A stretch of 64,000 nt of DNA from CAJJDF01 sp965657945 (GTDB lineage: Bacteria; Bacteroidota; Bacteroidia; Flavobacteriales_D; CAJJDF01). Shown piece after piece: positions 26,193-35,086 of this stretch. Position numbers and translations under genes: made by a program. The notes below the pieces were generated by a model. The model did no database searches. It had not been told where the DNA came from and saw only the letters and a program-made list of their open reading frames with translations. The stretch lies in NCBI GenBank assembly GCA_965657945.1, contig CBFHPW010000010.1:1-64000 (forward strand), given 5' to 3'. Within the stretch, counting starts at the first letter, position 1. Each line of letters begins with the position of its first letter.

Positions 26193-27509
26193 ATGAAAAC
26201 AAAAACTTTACAGAAAAACAAAGTAAACGTAATTACCCTAGGTTGTTCCAAGAACACATTTGACTCGGAGTTACTCATGGCGCAATTGCATGCCAATAAA
26301 TTTGATGTAGAACATGAATCAATGTCTCAAGATCATGAAATAGTCATTGTAAATACATGTGGATTTATTGACAATGCGAAGCAAGAATCAATCGATACAA
26401 TATTGCAGTATGCTGAAGCAAAAGACAACGGATTAGTGGACAAATTGTATGTGACGGGATGTTTGTCAGAAAGATATAAAGATGATTTAGAAGAAGAAAT
26501 CCCTCAAGTTGACGCATATTTTGGAACACAAGAACTACCCAAAATGCTAAAGGTGCTGAATGCTGATTACAAGAAAGAGTTACTGGGAGAAAGAATCTTG
26601 ACTACACCTAATCATTATTCCTATTTTAAAATTGCCGAAGGATGCGACAGACCTTGTTCGTTTTGTGCGATTCCACTCATGAGAGGAAAACACCGCTCTA
26701 CTCCTATTGAACAATTGGTTTCTAATGCCAAAAGCTTAGTGGCACAAGGTGTTAAGGAAATCATGCTGATTGCTCAAGATTTGACCTATTACGGTTTAGA
26801 TTTATATAAGAAGCGTGCATTAGCCGATTTACTTCGTCAACTCTCTGACATTGAAGGTTTAGAGTGGATAAAATTACATTATGCTTACCCAAGTGGTTTC
26901 CCGCTGGACGTTTTGGAGGTAATGGCGGAAAGAGAAAATATTTGTAACTATTTAGATATGCCTTTGCAACACGGTTCTACTCGAATGCTAAAGGCAATGC
27001 GAAGAGGAATTACAAGGGAGAAAACAACTGAACTGGTCAATACCATTCGAGAAAAAGTACCTGGCATTGCAATCAGAACTACTTTAATTGCTGGTTATCC
27101 TGGTGAAACGGAAGAAGATTTTCAGGAGATGGCGGATTGGGTTCGTGAAATGAAATTTGATAGATTAGGAATTTTTGAATACTCACATGAAGAAAATACT
27201 CATGCTCATAATTTTGAGGATGACGTACCAGCGAAGGTAAAAACTGCTAGGGCTGAAGAAATCATGGATATTCAGTCAACCATCTCTTACGAACATAACC
27301 AAAACAAAGTAGGACAAGAATTCAAAGTATTGTTTGATCGTGTAGAAGGAGATTTTTTTGTAGGAAGAACTGAATTTGATTCTCCTGAAGTGGACAATGA
27401 AGTTTGGGTAGAAATCACAGAGAAAAACCACGTTAGAATTGGTGATTTTGCTACTGTAAAGGTTGAACGCGCGGATTACTTTGATCTATTTGGAAGTATT
27501 GTAAAATAA
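26193..27509 (+). CDS. rimO: Ribosomal protein uS12 methylthiotransferase RimO
   Basis: A 438-residue radical-SAM enzyme that methylthiolates an aspartate of ribosomal protein S12. The N-terminal UPF0004 domain holds cysteines 18, 56 and 90 for the auxiliary 4Fe-4S cluster. The radical-SAM motif CxxxCxxC is at 151, 155 and 158 (GCDRPCSFCAIP). A C-terminal TRAM domain (about 372-438) follows. The IPLMRGKHRS segment and length fit RimO better than MiaB. It converges on comEC, leaving only 6 nt between stop codons. Confidence 0.95.
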   Translation: MKTKTLQKNKVNVITLGCSKNTFDSELLMAQLHANKFDVEHESMSQDHEIVIVNTCGFIDNAKQESIDTILQYAEAKDNGLVDKLYVTGCLSERYKDDLEEEIPQVDAYFGTQELPKMLKVLNADYKKELLGERILTTPNHYSYFKIAEGCDRPCSFCAIPLMRGKHRSTPIEQLVSNAKSLVAQGVKEIMLIAQDLTYYGLDLYKKRALADLLRQLSDIEGLEWIKLHYAYPSGFPLDVLEVMAERENICNYLDMPLQHGSTRMLKAMRRGITREKTTELVNTIREKVPGIAIRTTLIAGYPGETEEDFQEMADWVREMKFDRLGIFEYSHEENTHAHNFEDDVPAKVKTARAEEIMDIQSTISYEHNQNKVGQEFKVLFDRVEGDFFVGRTEFDSPEVDNEVWVEITEKNHVRIGDFATVKVERADYFDLFGSIVK

Positions 27510-27515
27510 AAACTA

Positions 27516-29600
27516 CTACTTCAGTTTTAGTTTGAAATACTTCTTGTTCAGGCTGATCAATTGGGTACAAGAAGTATCTATATGTGATAGGTAATAGTCT
27601 TGTTTATAATACGGGACCGAACTGTCAAAAACAATATTTTTAGGCTTGTTCTTTCTTAAATATCTGCTTAATCCTTTTAACTTATCCTTCTTTATCCATA
27701 GATAATCAGGTTGAATATGAATGGACTTTTCTGAATCATACACTTGAATAGTTAGGCTATCAACTAGGATAATTGAATTAGATATACTCAGGTGAGGTAG
27801 CACTGTATCGGCAGGTAATGAATCAATATTCAGGTAATGTTTCATCAATATATTGTGAGAATTCCAATGATTGTTTACATGAAACATCATCATACTCCAA
27901 TCTTCTTTTAGCTCAGCCGATGAGATAAAGTAAGTGGTATTACCTACTGTATATTCTAATGCAGATTGTTTATTGATGGAATAAAAAGTCAAGTACTTTT
28001 GCCGGGTAAACTGGTACTGATTCACAACTTGCATGCAACAAAAACATAGGATTAGAAACAATGAAAACCGAACAAATTCTATTCTTCGAATAAAAAGAGT
28101 ATAGAGTATAGAAATAATGATTCCATAGAGAAAATAGGTTTCAAAAACTGTAAACTCAATTTCCTCAATCAAGGATAAAGTAAGACTTTCTGTCCAATAT
28201 ACAGCTTGATTTAATACCCAAACTATTGCATTGATCAATTTTCCCACAACTATAGATACTCCTCCAAATGGAGCGGAAATGAAGAGTAAAACACCTAAAT
28301 AGAATACACAGAATGCAGCTGGGATGACAATTATATTAGAAATGAAGAAGTAAGTTGGAAACTGATGAAAATAATGTAAACTCAGTGGAAAAGTTGCAAT
28401 TTGAGCAGCTAAAGAAACGCAAGTGATTGCCCATATTCCTCGAACAAATTTATACCGAGAATAGAACAAACGATTTAATTTAGGTTGGAGATATACAATT
28501 CCAACCACAGCAACATAAGAAAGTTGAAATCCGACTTGATAGACAATAGCGGGATTTATCACCATTAAAATAATAGCTGATACCGCCAAAGTATTATAAA
28601 TACTGGTTTTTCTATTTAAAAGTTCATTGCCTATTAAGATAAAAGAAAACATGGTGGTAGCTCGCATTACTGAAGCCGACAATCCTGTCATAATCGCATA
28701 AAACCACAAGCCAACAAGAATAAGAATTGTGAGATAGAATTTTCCGTTTTTCACTCTTTTCAAAAACGAAAAAACACGAGATAAGAGCAAGTATAAAATC
28801 CCCACATGTAATCCAGAAACGGCCAAAACGTGCATTGCCCCAGCGCTCGCGTATGACTTTACCAATTCTTTATCCAGGTTTTCGCGATAGCCAAGCAACA
28901 ATGCTGACGTAACTTTTAGCTGCTTCCCTTCCACTCCATTAGCCATCAAATAGCTATAAAGTTTTTGCCTCATTTTTTGAGAAAAAGAAAAAATTGGATT
29001 CCCCAAATCTTCCTCCAAAAATTCGTAATCATCCATTCTCAAAAATGCTTGGTAGTTTATTTGATTCAAATTCAAATAGTTTTGGTAATCAAATTGATTC
29101 GGATTTCTAAACGCCTCAATCTTTTTTAAATTATTCTTTATCAATAATCTGTCTCCATATTTGAGGCCAAGGCTCACAGAATCCTTTTTGAAATAAGCCA
29201 AAACTCTACCCGAACAAACAGAAACAGAATCCTTATGAGATTGATGAATAGAGAGGATTGTTTTGAATGAATTCTCTTTTTCCTGCAAATTATCAGAAAT
29301 TATAACCGTGAAGTAATTGGCATTCAACTCTTTTTGAGAAAAATGATTGAGTGAAAATTTTTCGGTACGAAAAGAAGAATAGGTAAAACCTGCGAAGAAT
29401 AGAGATAGAAAAAAAATGAAAGCTATTTTTTTTCGAGTTTTATAAGATGAAAAATAAAAACTGATAGCACTTACACTCAAAAAAAGCAAAGAAACATATA
29501 AATAAGAATTGGAATTAATCCTTACCTCTATGGAGGCTATTATCCCTAAAAGAAAAGGGACAACCAGTTTAATTCCAGGATGATTTTGCCAAAAACTCAT
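27516..29600 (-). CDS. comEC: ComEC/Rec2 family membrane protein
   Basis: A 694-residue polytopic membrane protein of the DNA-uptake channel family. N-terminal membrane segments and a DUF4131-type extracytoplasmic region (about 20-190) are followed by the competence domain with VLAVSGLHVGIL and many helices (about 210-500). The C-terminal 190 residues show no HxHxDH motif, so the metallo-beta-lactamase domain of longer ComEC proteins is absent. Other competence genes are not nearby, so natural transformation cannot be concluded. Confidence 0.88.
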   Translation of the reverse strand: MSFWQNHPGIKLVVPFLLGIIASIEVRINSNSYLYVSLLFLSVSAISFYFSSYKTRKKIAFIFFLSLFFAGFTYSSFRTEKFSLNHFSQKELNANYFTVIISDNLQEKENSFKTILSIHQSHKDSVSVCSGRVLAYFKKDSVSLGLKYGDRLLIKNNLKKIEAFRNPNQFDYQNYLNLNQINYQAFLRMDDYEFLEEDLGNPIFSFSQKMRQKLYSYLMANGVEGKQLKVTSALLLGYRENLDKELVKSYASAGAMHVLAVSGLHVGILYLLLSRVFSFLKRVKNGKFYLTILILVGLWFYAIMTGLSASVMRATTMFSFILIGNELLNRKTSIYNTLAVSAIILMVINPAIVYQVGFQLSYVAVVGIVYLQPKLNRLFYSRYKFVRGIWAITCVSLAAQIATFPLSLHYFHQFPTYFFISNIIVIPAAFCVFYLGVLLFISAPFGGVSIVVGKLINAIVWVLNQAVYWTESLTLSLIEEIEFTVFETYFLYGIIISILYTLFIRRIEFVRFSLFLILCFCCMQVVNQYQFTRQKYLTFYSINKQSALEYTVGNTTYFISSAELKEDWSMMMFHVNNHWNSHNILMKHYLNIDSLPADTVLPHLSISNSIILVDSLTIQVYDSEKSIHIQPDYLWIKKDKLKGLSRYLRKNKPKNIVFDSSVPYYKQDYYLSHIDTSCTQLISLNKKYFKLKLK

Positions 29601-29713
29601 ACCTTAAGATACAAAAATTGTTTTCGTTCTAAATTTTTAGTTAAATCTCAATGGAATCAAAAGACCTTTCCTATATTTAATCAAACGAAAAAAAGTACAT
29701 TCATTTTGTCTCT

Positions 29714-31189
29714 ATGACAACCCATCGAATTATGAAATCACTCCCGATACTCTTTTCACTTATCTACGGATTTATTGGATTAAGTCAAAACTCAATACAA
29801 TCAGCATTCGATAAAATGAAAAACTTGAATTATGTAGAAAATGCAAGTTTTAGCTTTCATGTAATGGATGTGGATGCAGATACCACGATTGCTGAATACA
29901 ATTCAAAAAATAGCTTGGCTCCTGCCTCTACCATGAAACTCGTTACCACTTCAGCGGCTATAGTCCAATTGGGTTCTTACAAACAATTTAAAACTAAAAT
30001 AGAATACGATGGACACATTGACTCCAATGGTGTTTTACATGGAAATATTTATATAACCGGTGGAGGAGATCCCACATTGGGTTCCAGATATTTTTTAAAG
30101 AAAGATGAAGACCCATCAAATTTTATGAATTCTTGGGTTTTGGAAATAAAAAAAGCTGGTATAAAATCTCTTACAGGAAGAGTAATTGGCGATGCAAGCC
30201 ATTTCAGTTATGAGATGATTCCTCCAACTTGGCTCTGGGGTGACATGGGAAATTATTATGGCGCAGGACCTTGTGGGCTAACAATTTACGATAATTACAA
30301 CACACTTACCTTTCGTTCTGGAAGTGAGGCTGGAGATTCTACATTTATTGACTGTGTTACACCGTTTTTACCAAACCAAACATTTGAGAACCGTGTTTTG
30401 GCCTCGAACCAAAATAGAGATAATGCCTACGTCTATGGCACACCATATTCCAATCACAGATTAATTAAAGGAACTATTCCCAAAGAAAAAGAAAAATTTG
30501 AGGTAAAAGCCTCTATGATGGATCCTGGCTACCAAGCTGCCTTCGACTTGGAATATTACTTACTTAGAGAAGGCATTTCTGTAGGCAAAAATGCCAGTAC
30601 AAAAAGAATTTTATTGTTAAAGGGCGACACAGTCTCTTCAAAAAAATCTGAGGTATTTGAGCATTCGTCCCCTACCATTGGACAAATTGCATACTATACA
30701 AATCATGTCAGTGTGAATCTATTTGCGGAACACCTTTTGAATGAAATGGGAGTCGATTCATACAAGGATGGCAGTAACTATTCGGGCAGTTTAGCTGTCA
30801 GTAATTTTTGGAGAAACCGAATTGATTCAAAAGGAATGTATGTGAGTGATGGGAGCGGAATGTCGAGAACGAACGCAATATCTGCCTATCACCTAACTGG
30901 TATTTTGAACTATATGGCAAGTTCAAAAAACTACCAATCGTTTTATTCTTCCCTCCCTATTGCAGGAAAATCTGGAACTATAAAAAATTTAGGAAGAAAT
31001 ACCTATGCAGCGGGAAGATTGAGAGCAAAAAGCGGAACAATGACTCGAGTGAAGAGTTATGCAGGATACGTAACAAGTAAATCTGGAAAGAATTTGGCAT
31101 TCGCAATCATTGTGAACAACTACAATTGTTCTAACTCAACCATGACAAAAAAACTAGAACAAATAATGGTTGAAATTGCCAACTACTAG
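29714..31189 (+). CDS. dacB: D-alanyl-D-alanine carboxypeptidase/endopeptidase (PBP4, S13)
   Basis: A 491-residue periplasmic penicillin-binding protein that trims or cleaves peptidoglycan cross-links. A signal peptide ends near GLSQN. The active-site triads of family S13 are present: SxxK as Ser72-Lys75 (APASTMK), SxN in HVSVNLF, and KSGT in LRAKSGTMTR. An internal ATG at 29732 gives an equally good signal peptide and could be the true start. The stop codon overlaps the stop of the convergent glycosyltransferase gene by 4 nt. Confidence 0.92.
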   Translation: MTTHRIMKSLPILFSLIYGFIGLSQNSIQSAFDKMKNLNYVENASFSFHVMDVDADTTIAEYNSKNSLAPASTMKLVTTSAAIVQLGSYKQFKTKIEYDGHIDSNGVLHGNIYITGGGDPTLGSRYFLKKDEDPSNFMNSWVLEIKKAGIKSLTGRVIGDASHFSYEMIPPTWLWGDMGNYYGAGPCGLTIYDNYNTLTFRSGSEAGDSTFIDCVTPFLPNQTFENRVLASNQNRDNAYVYGTPYSNHRLIKGTIPKEKEKFEVKASMMDPGYQAAFDLEYYLLREGISVGKNASTKRILLLKGDTVSSKKSEVFEHSSPTIGQIAYYTNHVSVNLFAEHLLNEMGVDSYKDGSNYSGSLAVSNFWRNRIDSKGMYVSDGSGMSRTNAISAYHLTGILNYMASSKNYQSFYSSLPIAGKSGTIKNLGRNTYAAGRLRAKSGTMTRVKSYAGYVTSKSGKNLAFAIIVNNYNCSNSTMTKKLEQIMVEIANY

Positions 31190-32313
31190 TTTTGCTCAAT
31201 CGCCTTAAACATTCTACCGGCATTTACATCATTGGAATAATTTTCCCTTAATACAGTAGTTCTTCTATCAATTTCAGATCTATCTACAGGAATTTCCATC
31301 AATTGCTTGATTCGAATCATTTGTTTGTCAGCTGAGTCTTCTACCACACATACCTGTCCCAAACTTGTTCCTTCTACCATTTTAGAATTTACAAGACAAT
31401 GTCGGCCATGATACAAAATATTAAGGAGTTTTAGTTTTAACCCTGTTGCTTGATTGGTGTACAACAAGTGAATATGAGCATTCTCCATCAGTTCATTCAT
31501 TTTATGCTCAGATGCATTGGGAATGAGAGTAATGTGGCTGTGTTTATTCACTTCATTAATCAAAAATTCTGGTGGATTTAGCCCTGCAATTATAAAAGGG
31601 ACTTCAATCGTAGCAAAAACAGATCTTATGAGATGAATGGCGGCTTCATAGTTTTCTGAAACAGATAAATTTCCATGGTACAGCACGAACTTCCCTTTCC
31701 CCTCAGGGATATTTACTTCTTCATTTTCATGAAAACTAGGAATGAAGTAATTTTTGTTCTGAGAATATTTCATTTCTAAATAATGGAAATCCGTTTCAGA
31801 AACAATAAAACTCATTGTTGCATTGGTTATTTCCTTCTCAAACCTTTTCAGCTTTCTGGCCTCGAGGTTCAGGTAGATTTTTTTAAGTAAATTTCGCTCA
31901 GACTTTGACAAATGTTTGTAATACCTATGCTCAATATTACTCTCTCTATAAATGGTTATTCTTTCTTTTAATTTCTTGTCCTTTAACAAATAACAGGTAT
32001 GTAACCCTTCAAATAAAATTGGAAAATCATTGGCTCTTAAATTCTTTTCGAGTTGTATCGACTTTCTAGATATCACAATATAGGGAATACGAGAAAAGGC
32101 CAACCACCAAGAAGATTTTCTTTTATAATACCGAACAGATTCACATAGTTTTTCCAGTTCAGGTTGCTCTCCTCTTCCATATTCAAAACAATGCAGGTGA
32201 ACTTTCACTCCTAGATTGTGTAAGGTTCTTACTTTGTGAAAAACATCAATAACACCTCCGTAATTGGCAGGAAATGGAACGTCAAACGCAACAATGTTAA
32301 TGGATTCAATCAT
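31186..32313 (-). CDS. Glycosyltransferase, GT-B type
   Basis: A 375-residue cytoplasmic protein with the layout of a GT-B glycosyltransferase. The N-terminal VAFDVPFPANYGGVIDVFHK resembles acceptor-domain starts of GT4 enzymes. The C-terminal half has KFVLYHGNL, HITLIPNA and a VEGTSLG segment in the nucleotide-sugar region. Substrate is unknown. It overlaps the upstream glycosyltransferase by 4 nt (ATGA), so both are translated together, probably for a surface glycan. No flippase or polymerase gene is adjacent. Confidence 0.8.
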   Translation of the reverse strand: MIESINIVAFDVPFPANYGGVIDVFHKVRTLHNLGVKVHLHCFEYGRGEQPELEKLCESVRYYKRKSSWWLAFSRIPYIVISRKSIQLEKNLRANDFPILFEGLHTCYLLKDKKLKERITIYRESNIEHRYYKHLSKSERNLLKKIYLNLEARKLKRFEKEITNATMSFIVSETDFHYLEMKYSQNKNYFIPSFHENEEVNIPEGKGKFVLYHGNLSVSENYEAAIHLIRSVFATIEVPFIIAGLNPPEFLINEVNKHSHITLIPNASEHKMNELMENAHIHLLYTNQATGLKLKLLNILYHGRHCLVNSKMVEGTSLGQVCVVEDSADKQMIRIKQLMEIPVDRSEIDRRTTVLRENYSNDVNAGRMFKAIEQN

Positions 32314-33443
32314 GTTACTAAGCTAGCATATATTTGTTTCAAAACCAATTCCTCGTTTTCCCAAGTTAGCTTTTCTGTAGCCCTTTTGGTATTCTCTTTC
32401 TTGGCTTGCACATCCTCCCTGTTTTCTAATACATCTTGGATTTGCCGTGCCATGTTTTCAGGATTATGATTAGTTAGAATCCAACCCACTTTGTGCTTTT
32501 CAATAATCTTTCTTATTTCTGTAAGATTGGAAGCTAAAACGGGGGTTTCATGATGAATGTAATCAAATAGTTTGTTTGGCAATGAATATTCGTAATTCAA
32601 ATTCGTATTCTTATCCAAAGATAAACCCAAATCTGCAGCATGAGTATATTGGACTAAGTCCAAATAAGGGATCTTTCCTTTGATTATCACCTTAGATTCC
32701 AATTGGTGAAGTGCTATGATTTCTTTCAATTTCTCAAAAACATCTCCTCCTCCCACAATGACAAACAAATAATTACTCGGCAAATATTTCATGGCCTCAA
32801 CCATCTCTTCGGCTCCTCTATCCAAGTTTATTCCTGCTCCTTGTAACAACAAAATATATTTGTCCTCAGGCAATCCTAATTCTGCTCTAGATACGTACTC
32901 CACATTTTGTTTTCGTCTAGGAATATTTCTCACCACTTTTACCTCTACGCCATATTTTTGTTGGTATATGTGAGCGATTGAGTCGCAAACCGTATAAACT
33001 GATTTTAGTTTTGGAAAAATAGATTTTTCTATTTTTAGCCAAATATTTTTGGCTAAAGAACCATCTACTAGTTCAGGAACCTCAGTAAAATATTCGTGAG
33101 AATCGTAAACTAGTTCTGAATTCTTGAAACGAGCCACCCAATAATTTGCTAACAAAGTATCGAGATCATTAGAAAGCAAAACGCTATGTTTTTTGAACAG
33201 CAAATAAAAAAACAACCTTAAATTAAGCTCAGCATAAAACAAAGCTCCTTTTCTAAAAAACAGTCTAAGTCTTTTGGTGTTATAATTTCGTTGGGTAAGC
33301 GCCAAACTATTGGGCAATTTTCTTCCTACTAAGGTAACATCAAATCCCATTGAAACGAGAGTATTACATACCTTGTCCACTCTCATGTCTGAGTACAAAT
33401 CATTGGAAACCGAAACATATACTCGATTGAGGGAATGAGTCAT
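32310..33443 (-). CDS. Glycosyltransferase family 4-like
   Basis: A 377-residue GT-B protein. The N-terminal domain begins VYVSVSNDLYSDMRVDKVCN with DVTLVGRKLP. The C-terminal domain has LLLQGAGINLDRGAEEMVEA and the donor-site region SLPNKLFDYIHHETPVLAS, where glutamates of the EX7E type would be expected. It lies 8 nt after the MFS gene and overlaps the next glycosyltransferase, making a three-gene unit. Donor and acceptor sugars cannot be told. Confidence 0.85.
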   Translation of the reverse strand: MTHSLNRVYVSVSNDLYSDMRVDKVCNTLVSMGFDVTLVGRKLPNSLALTQRNYNTKRLRLFFRKGALFYAELNLRLFFYLLFKKHSVLLSNDLDTLLANYWVARFKNSELVYDSHEYFTEVPELVDGSLAKNIWLKIEKSIFPKLKSVYTVCDSIAHIYQQKYGVEVKVVRNIPRRKQNVEYVSRAELGLPEDKYILLLQGAGINLDRGAEEMVEAMKYLPSNYLFVIVGGGDVFEKLKEIIALHQLESKVIIKGKIPYLDLVQYTHAADLGLSLDKNTNLNYEYSLPNKLFDYIHHETPVLASNLTEIRKIIEKHKVGWILTNHNPENMARQIQDVLENREDVQAKKENTKRATEKLTWENEELVLKQIYASLVT

Positions 33444-33451
33444 TGTAGAAT

Positions 33452-34840
33452 TTATTTAGCTTGTTTTTCTACTCTATCTCTTGGCACAAAACTCAGTAAT
33501 AAAAATGCCAGAACAAAGAATACCGCAATACAGATTATGGAATTCCTCATGCTTCCCGTTATTTGTTCTAAAAAACCAAACATGAACATACCTACCACAA
33601 TGGCTAATTTCTCGGTTACATCATAAAAACTGAAGTAAGAAGAAGTATCCTCTGTAGGTGGCAAAAATTTAGAATACGTAGATCTAGATATGGATTGCAC
33701 GGCACCCATTACCATCCCCACCATTGCGGCAGTAATGTAAAACTCAAAAGGAGTCACAATAAAATAAGCCCAAACCACGATACAAATCCAAGCGAACAAA
33801 ATGATTTGCAAGGTTTTTATGTTTCCTATTACCTTGGAGACTCTCGCCATCCCAATAGCTCCTGGAATGGCAATCAATTGAATAAGTAAAATACTAATTA
33901 TTAATCCTGATGATTTATCTCCTTCAGAAGGCCAGGCGATTTCTTTGGCAGCAAAATAAACGGCTACCAGCATGACTGTTTGGACACCGGTGCTAAGCAT
34001 AAAAAAGACTGGTAAAAATCGTTTTAATCGAATATCAGCCATAAACTCTTTGTACACCGTTTTTAATTCTCTAAATCCATTTCCGAAAATATGACTGGAG
34101 ACTGTGTATTTATCCCAAGTATCTCTAATTCTGTAGAAGAAAACATGGCTAAATCCAAACCACCAAATACCTGTCAATAAAAAACCAATCCTCGAAGCTT
34201 GAGTCTTTCCCGATTGTAGTATCTCTCCCTCTGGATCAAGAATATCGTGAGTGCCCATAAACTCAGGTAAAGCATTATTAAATGTAATCATTACTAAACA
34301 AATAATTAATAATAGCACACTTCCAATATATCCCATTGAAAACCCACCAGCACTAATTCGATCGTGATCTTTTTTATCAGCAATCTCGGGCAAATAGGCG
34401 TTGTAAAACACCAAACTTCCCCAAAAACCAATCAATGCAAAGAAATAAAAAAGAAAACCGAGTTCTATGTTTTCGTATTGAAAAAAATAAAGTCCCATGC
34501 AAGAAAACGAACCGAGATATGCAAAAATCCGCATAAACATTTTTTTTCGTCCAATGTAATCAGCTACACCAGATAATATGGGTGAAATAAAGGCGACTAA
34601 CAAAAATCCCAATGCACCCACATAGGTAATCAAAGTTGTATTGATCCACTCAAAGCCAAAGGCTTCTACCATCACCTGCTTGTGACCGTTTACAAGTACC
34701 TCTCTCCCACTTGCTTTGGTCATTCCCTCATAGAAAATTGGAAATATTGCCGAACTAATTACTAAACTATAAACTGAATTTGCCCAGTCGTACATCATCC
34801 AGCCACGGATGGTTTTCTTGTTTCCTTTCTCTAAACTCAT
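33452..34840 (-). CDS. MFS transporter, UMF1/Atg22-like
   Basis: A 462-residue membrane protein with about 12 predicted hydrophobic helices. It starts with the conserved WMMYDWANSVYSLVI and has GVADYIGRKKMFM in the first cytoplasmic loop. Both are typical of the UMF1 branch of the major facilitator superfamily, related to yeast Atg22. The later segment SISRSTYSKFLPPTEDTSSY is also family-typical. The substrate is unknown; amino acids are exported by Atg22 in yeast. It is the first gene of the unit with two glycosyltransferases. Confidence 0.88.
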   Translation of the reverse strand: MSLEKGNKKTIRGWMMYDWANSVYSLVISSAIFPIFYEGMTKASGREVLVNGHKQVMVEAFGFEWINTTLITYVGALGFLLVAFISPILSGVADYIGRKKMFMRIFAYLGSFSCMGLYFFQYENIELGFLFYFFALIGFWGSLVFYNAYLPEIADKKDHDRISAGGFSMGYIGSVLLLIICLVMITFNNALPEFMGTHDILDPEGEILQSGKTQASRIGFLLTGIWWFGFSHVFFYRIRDTWDKYTVSSHIFGNGFRELKTVYKEFMADIRLKRFLPVFFMLSTGVQTVMLVAVYFAAKEIAWPSEGDKSSGLIISILLIQLIAIPGAIGMARVSKVIGNIKTLQIILFAWICIVVWAYFIVTPFEFYITAAMVGMVMGAVQSISRSTYSKFLPPTEDTSSYFSFYDVTEKLAIVVGMFMFGFLEQITGSMRNSIICIAVFFVLAFLLLSFVPRDRVEKQAK

Positions 34841-35086
34841 TGCTAAATATAAAACTATTTTTTATATTTGATTTCATCAACTTTGGAACTCAATAAAAAA
34901 TATTATCCTTCCCATATTAACTTCATTATTCTTGCTTGCATGATGTAAGAAAGCCAATGAATTGAGCATGTTTGACCTAAAATCCAATTAACGGAACCAA
35001 CTCCTCATGGAAATGATAAATCTACTTTCCTTTAGACGCCAAAGTAGTTTGATTCGGCTGATTAATACAGAAAGAACAGGCAGATT

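Noticed and set aside
34862..34875. TATATTTG on the plus strand upstream of the MFS gene
   Set aside because: No plus-strand gene follows within reach; the MFS gene is on the other strand.
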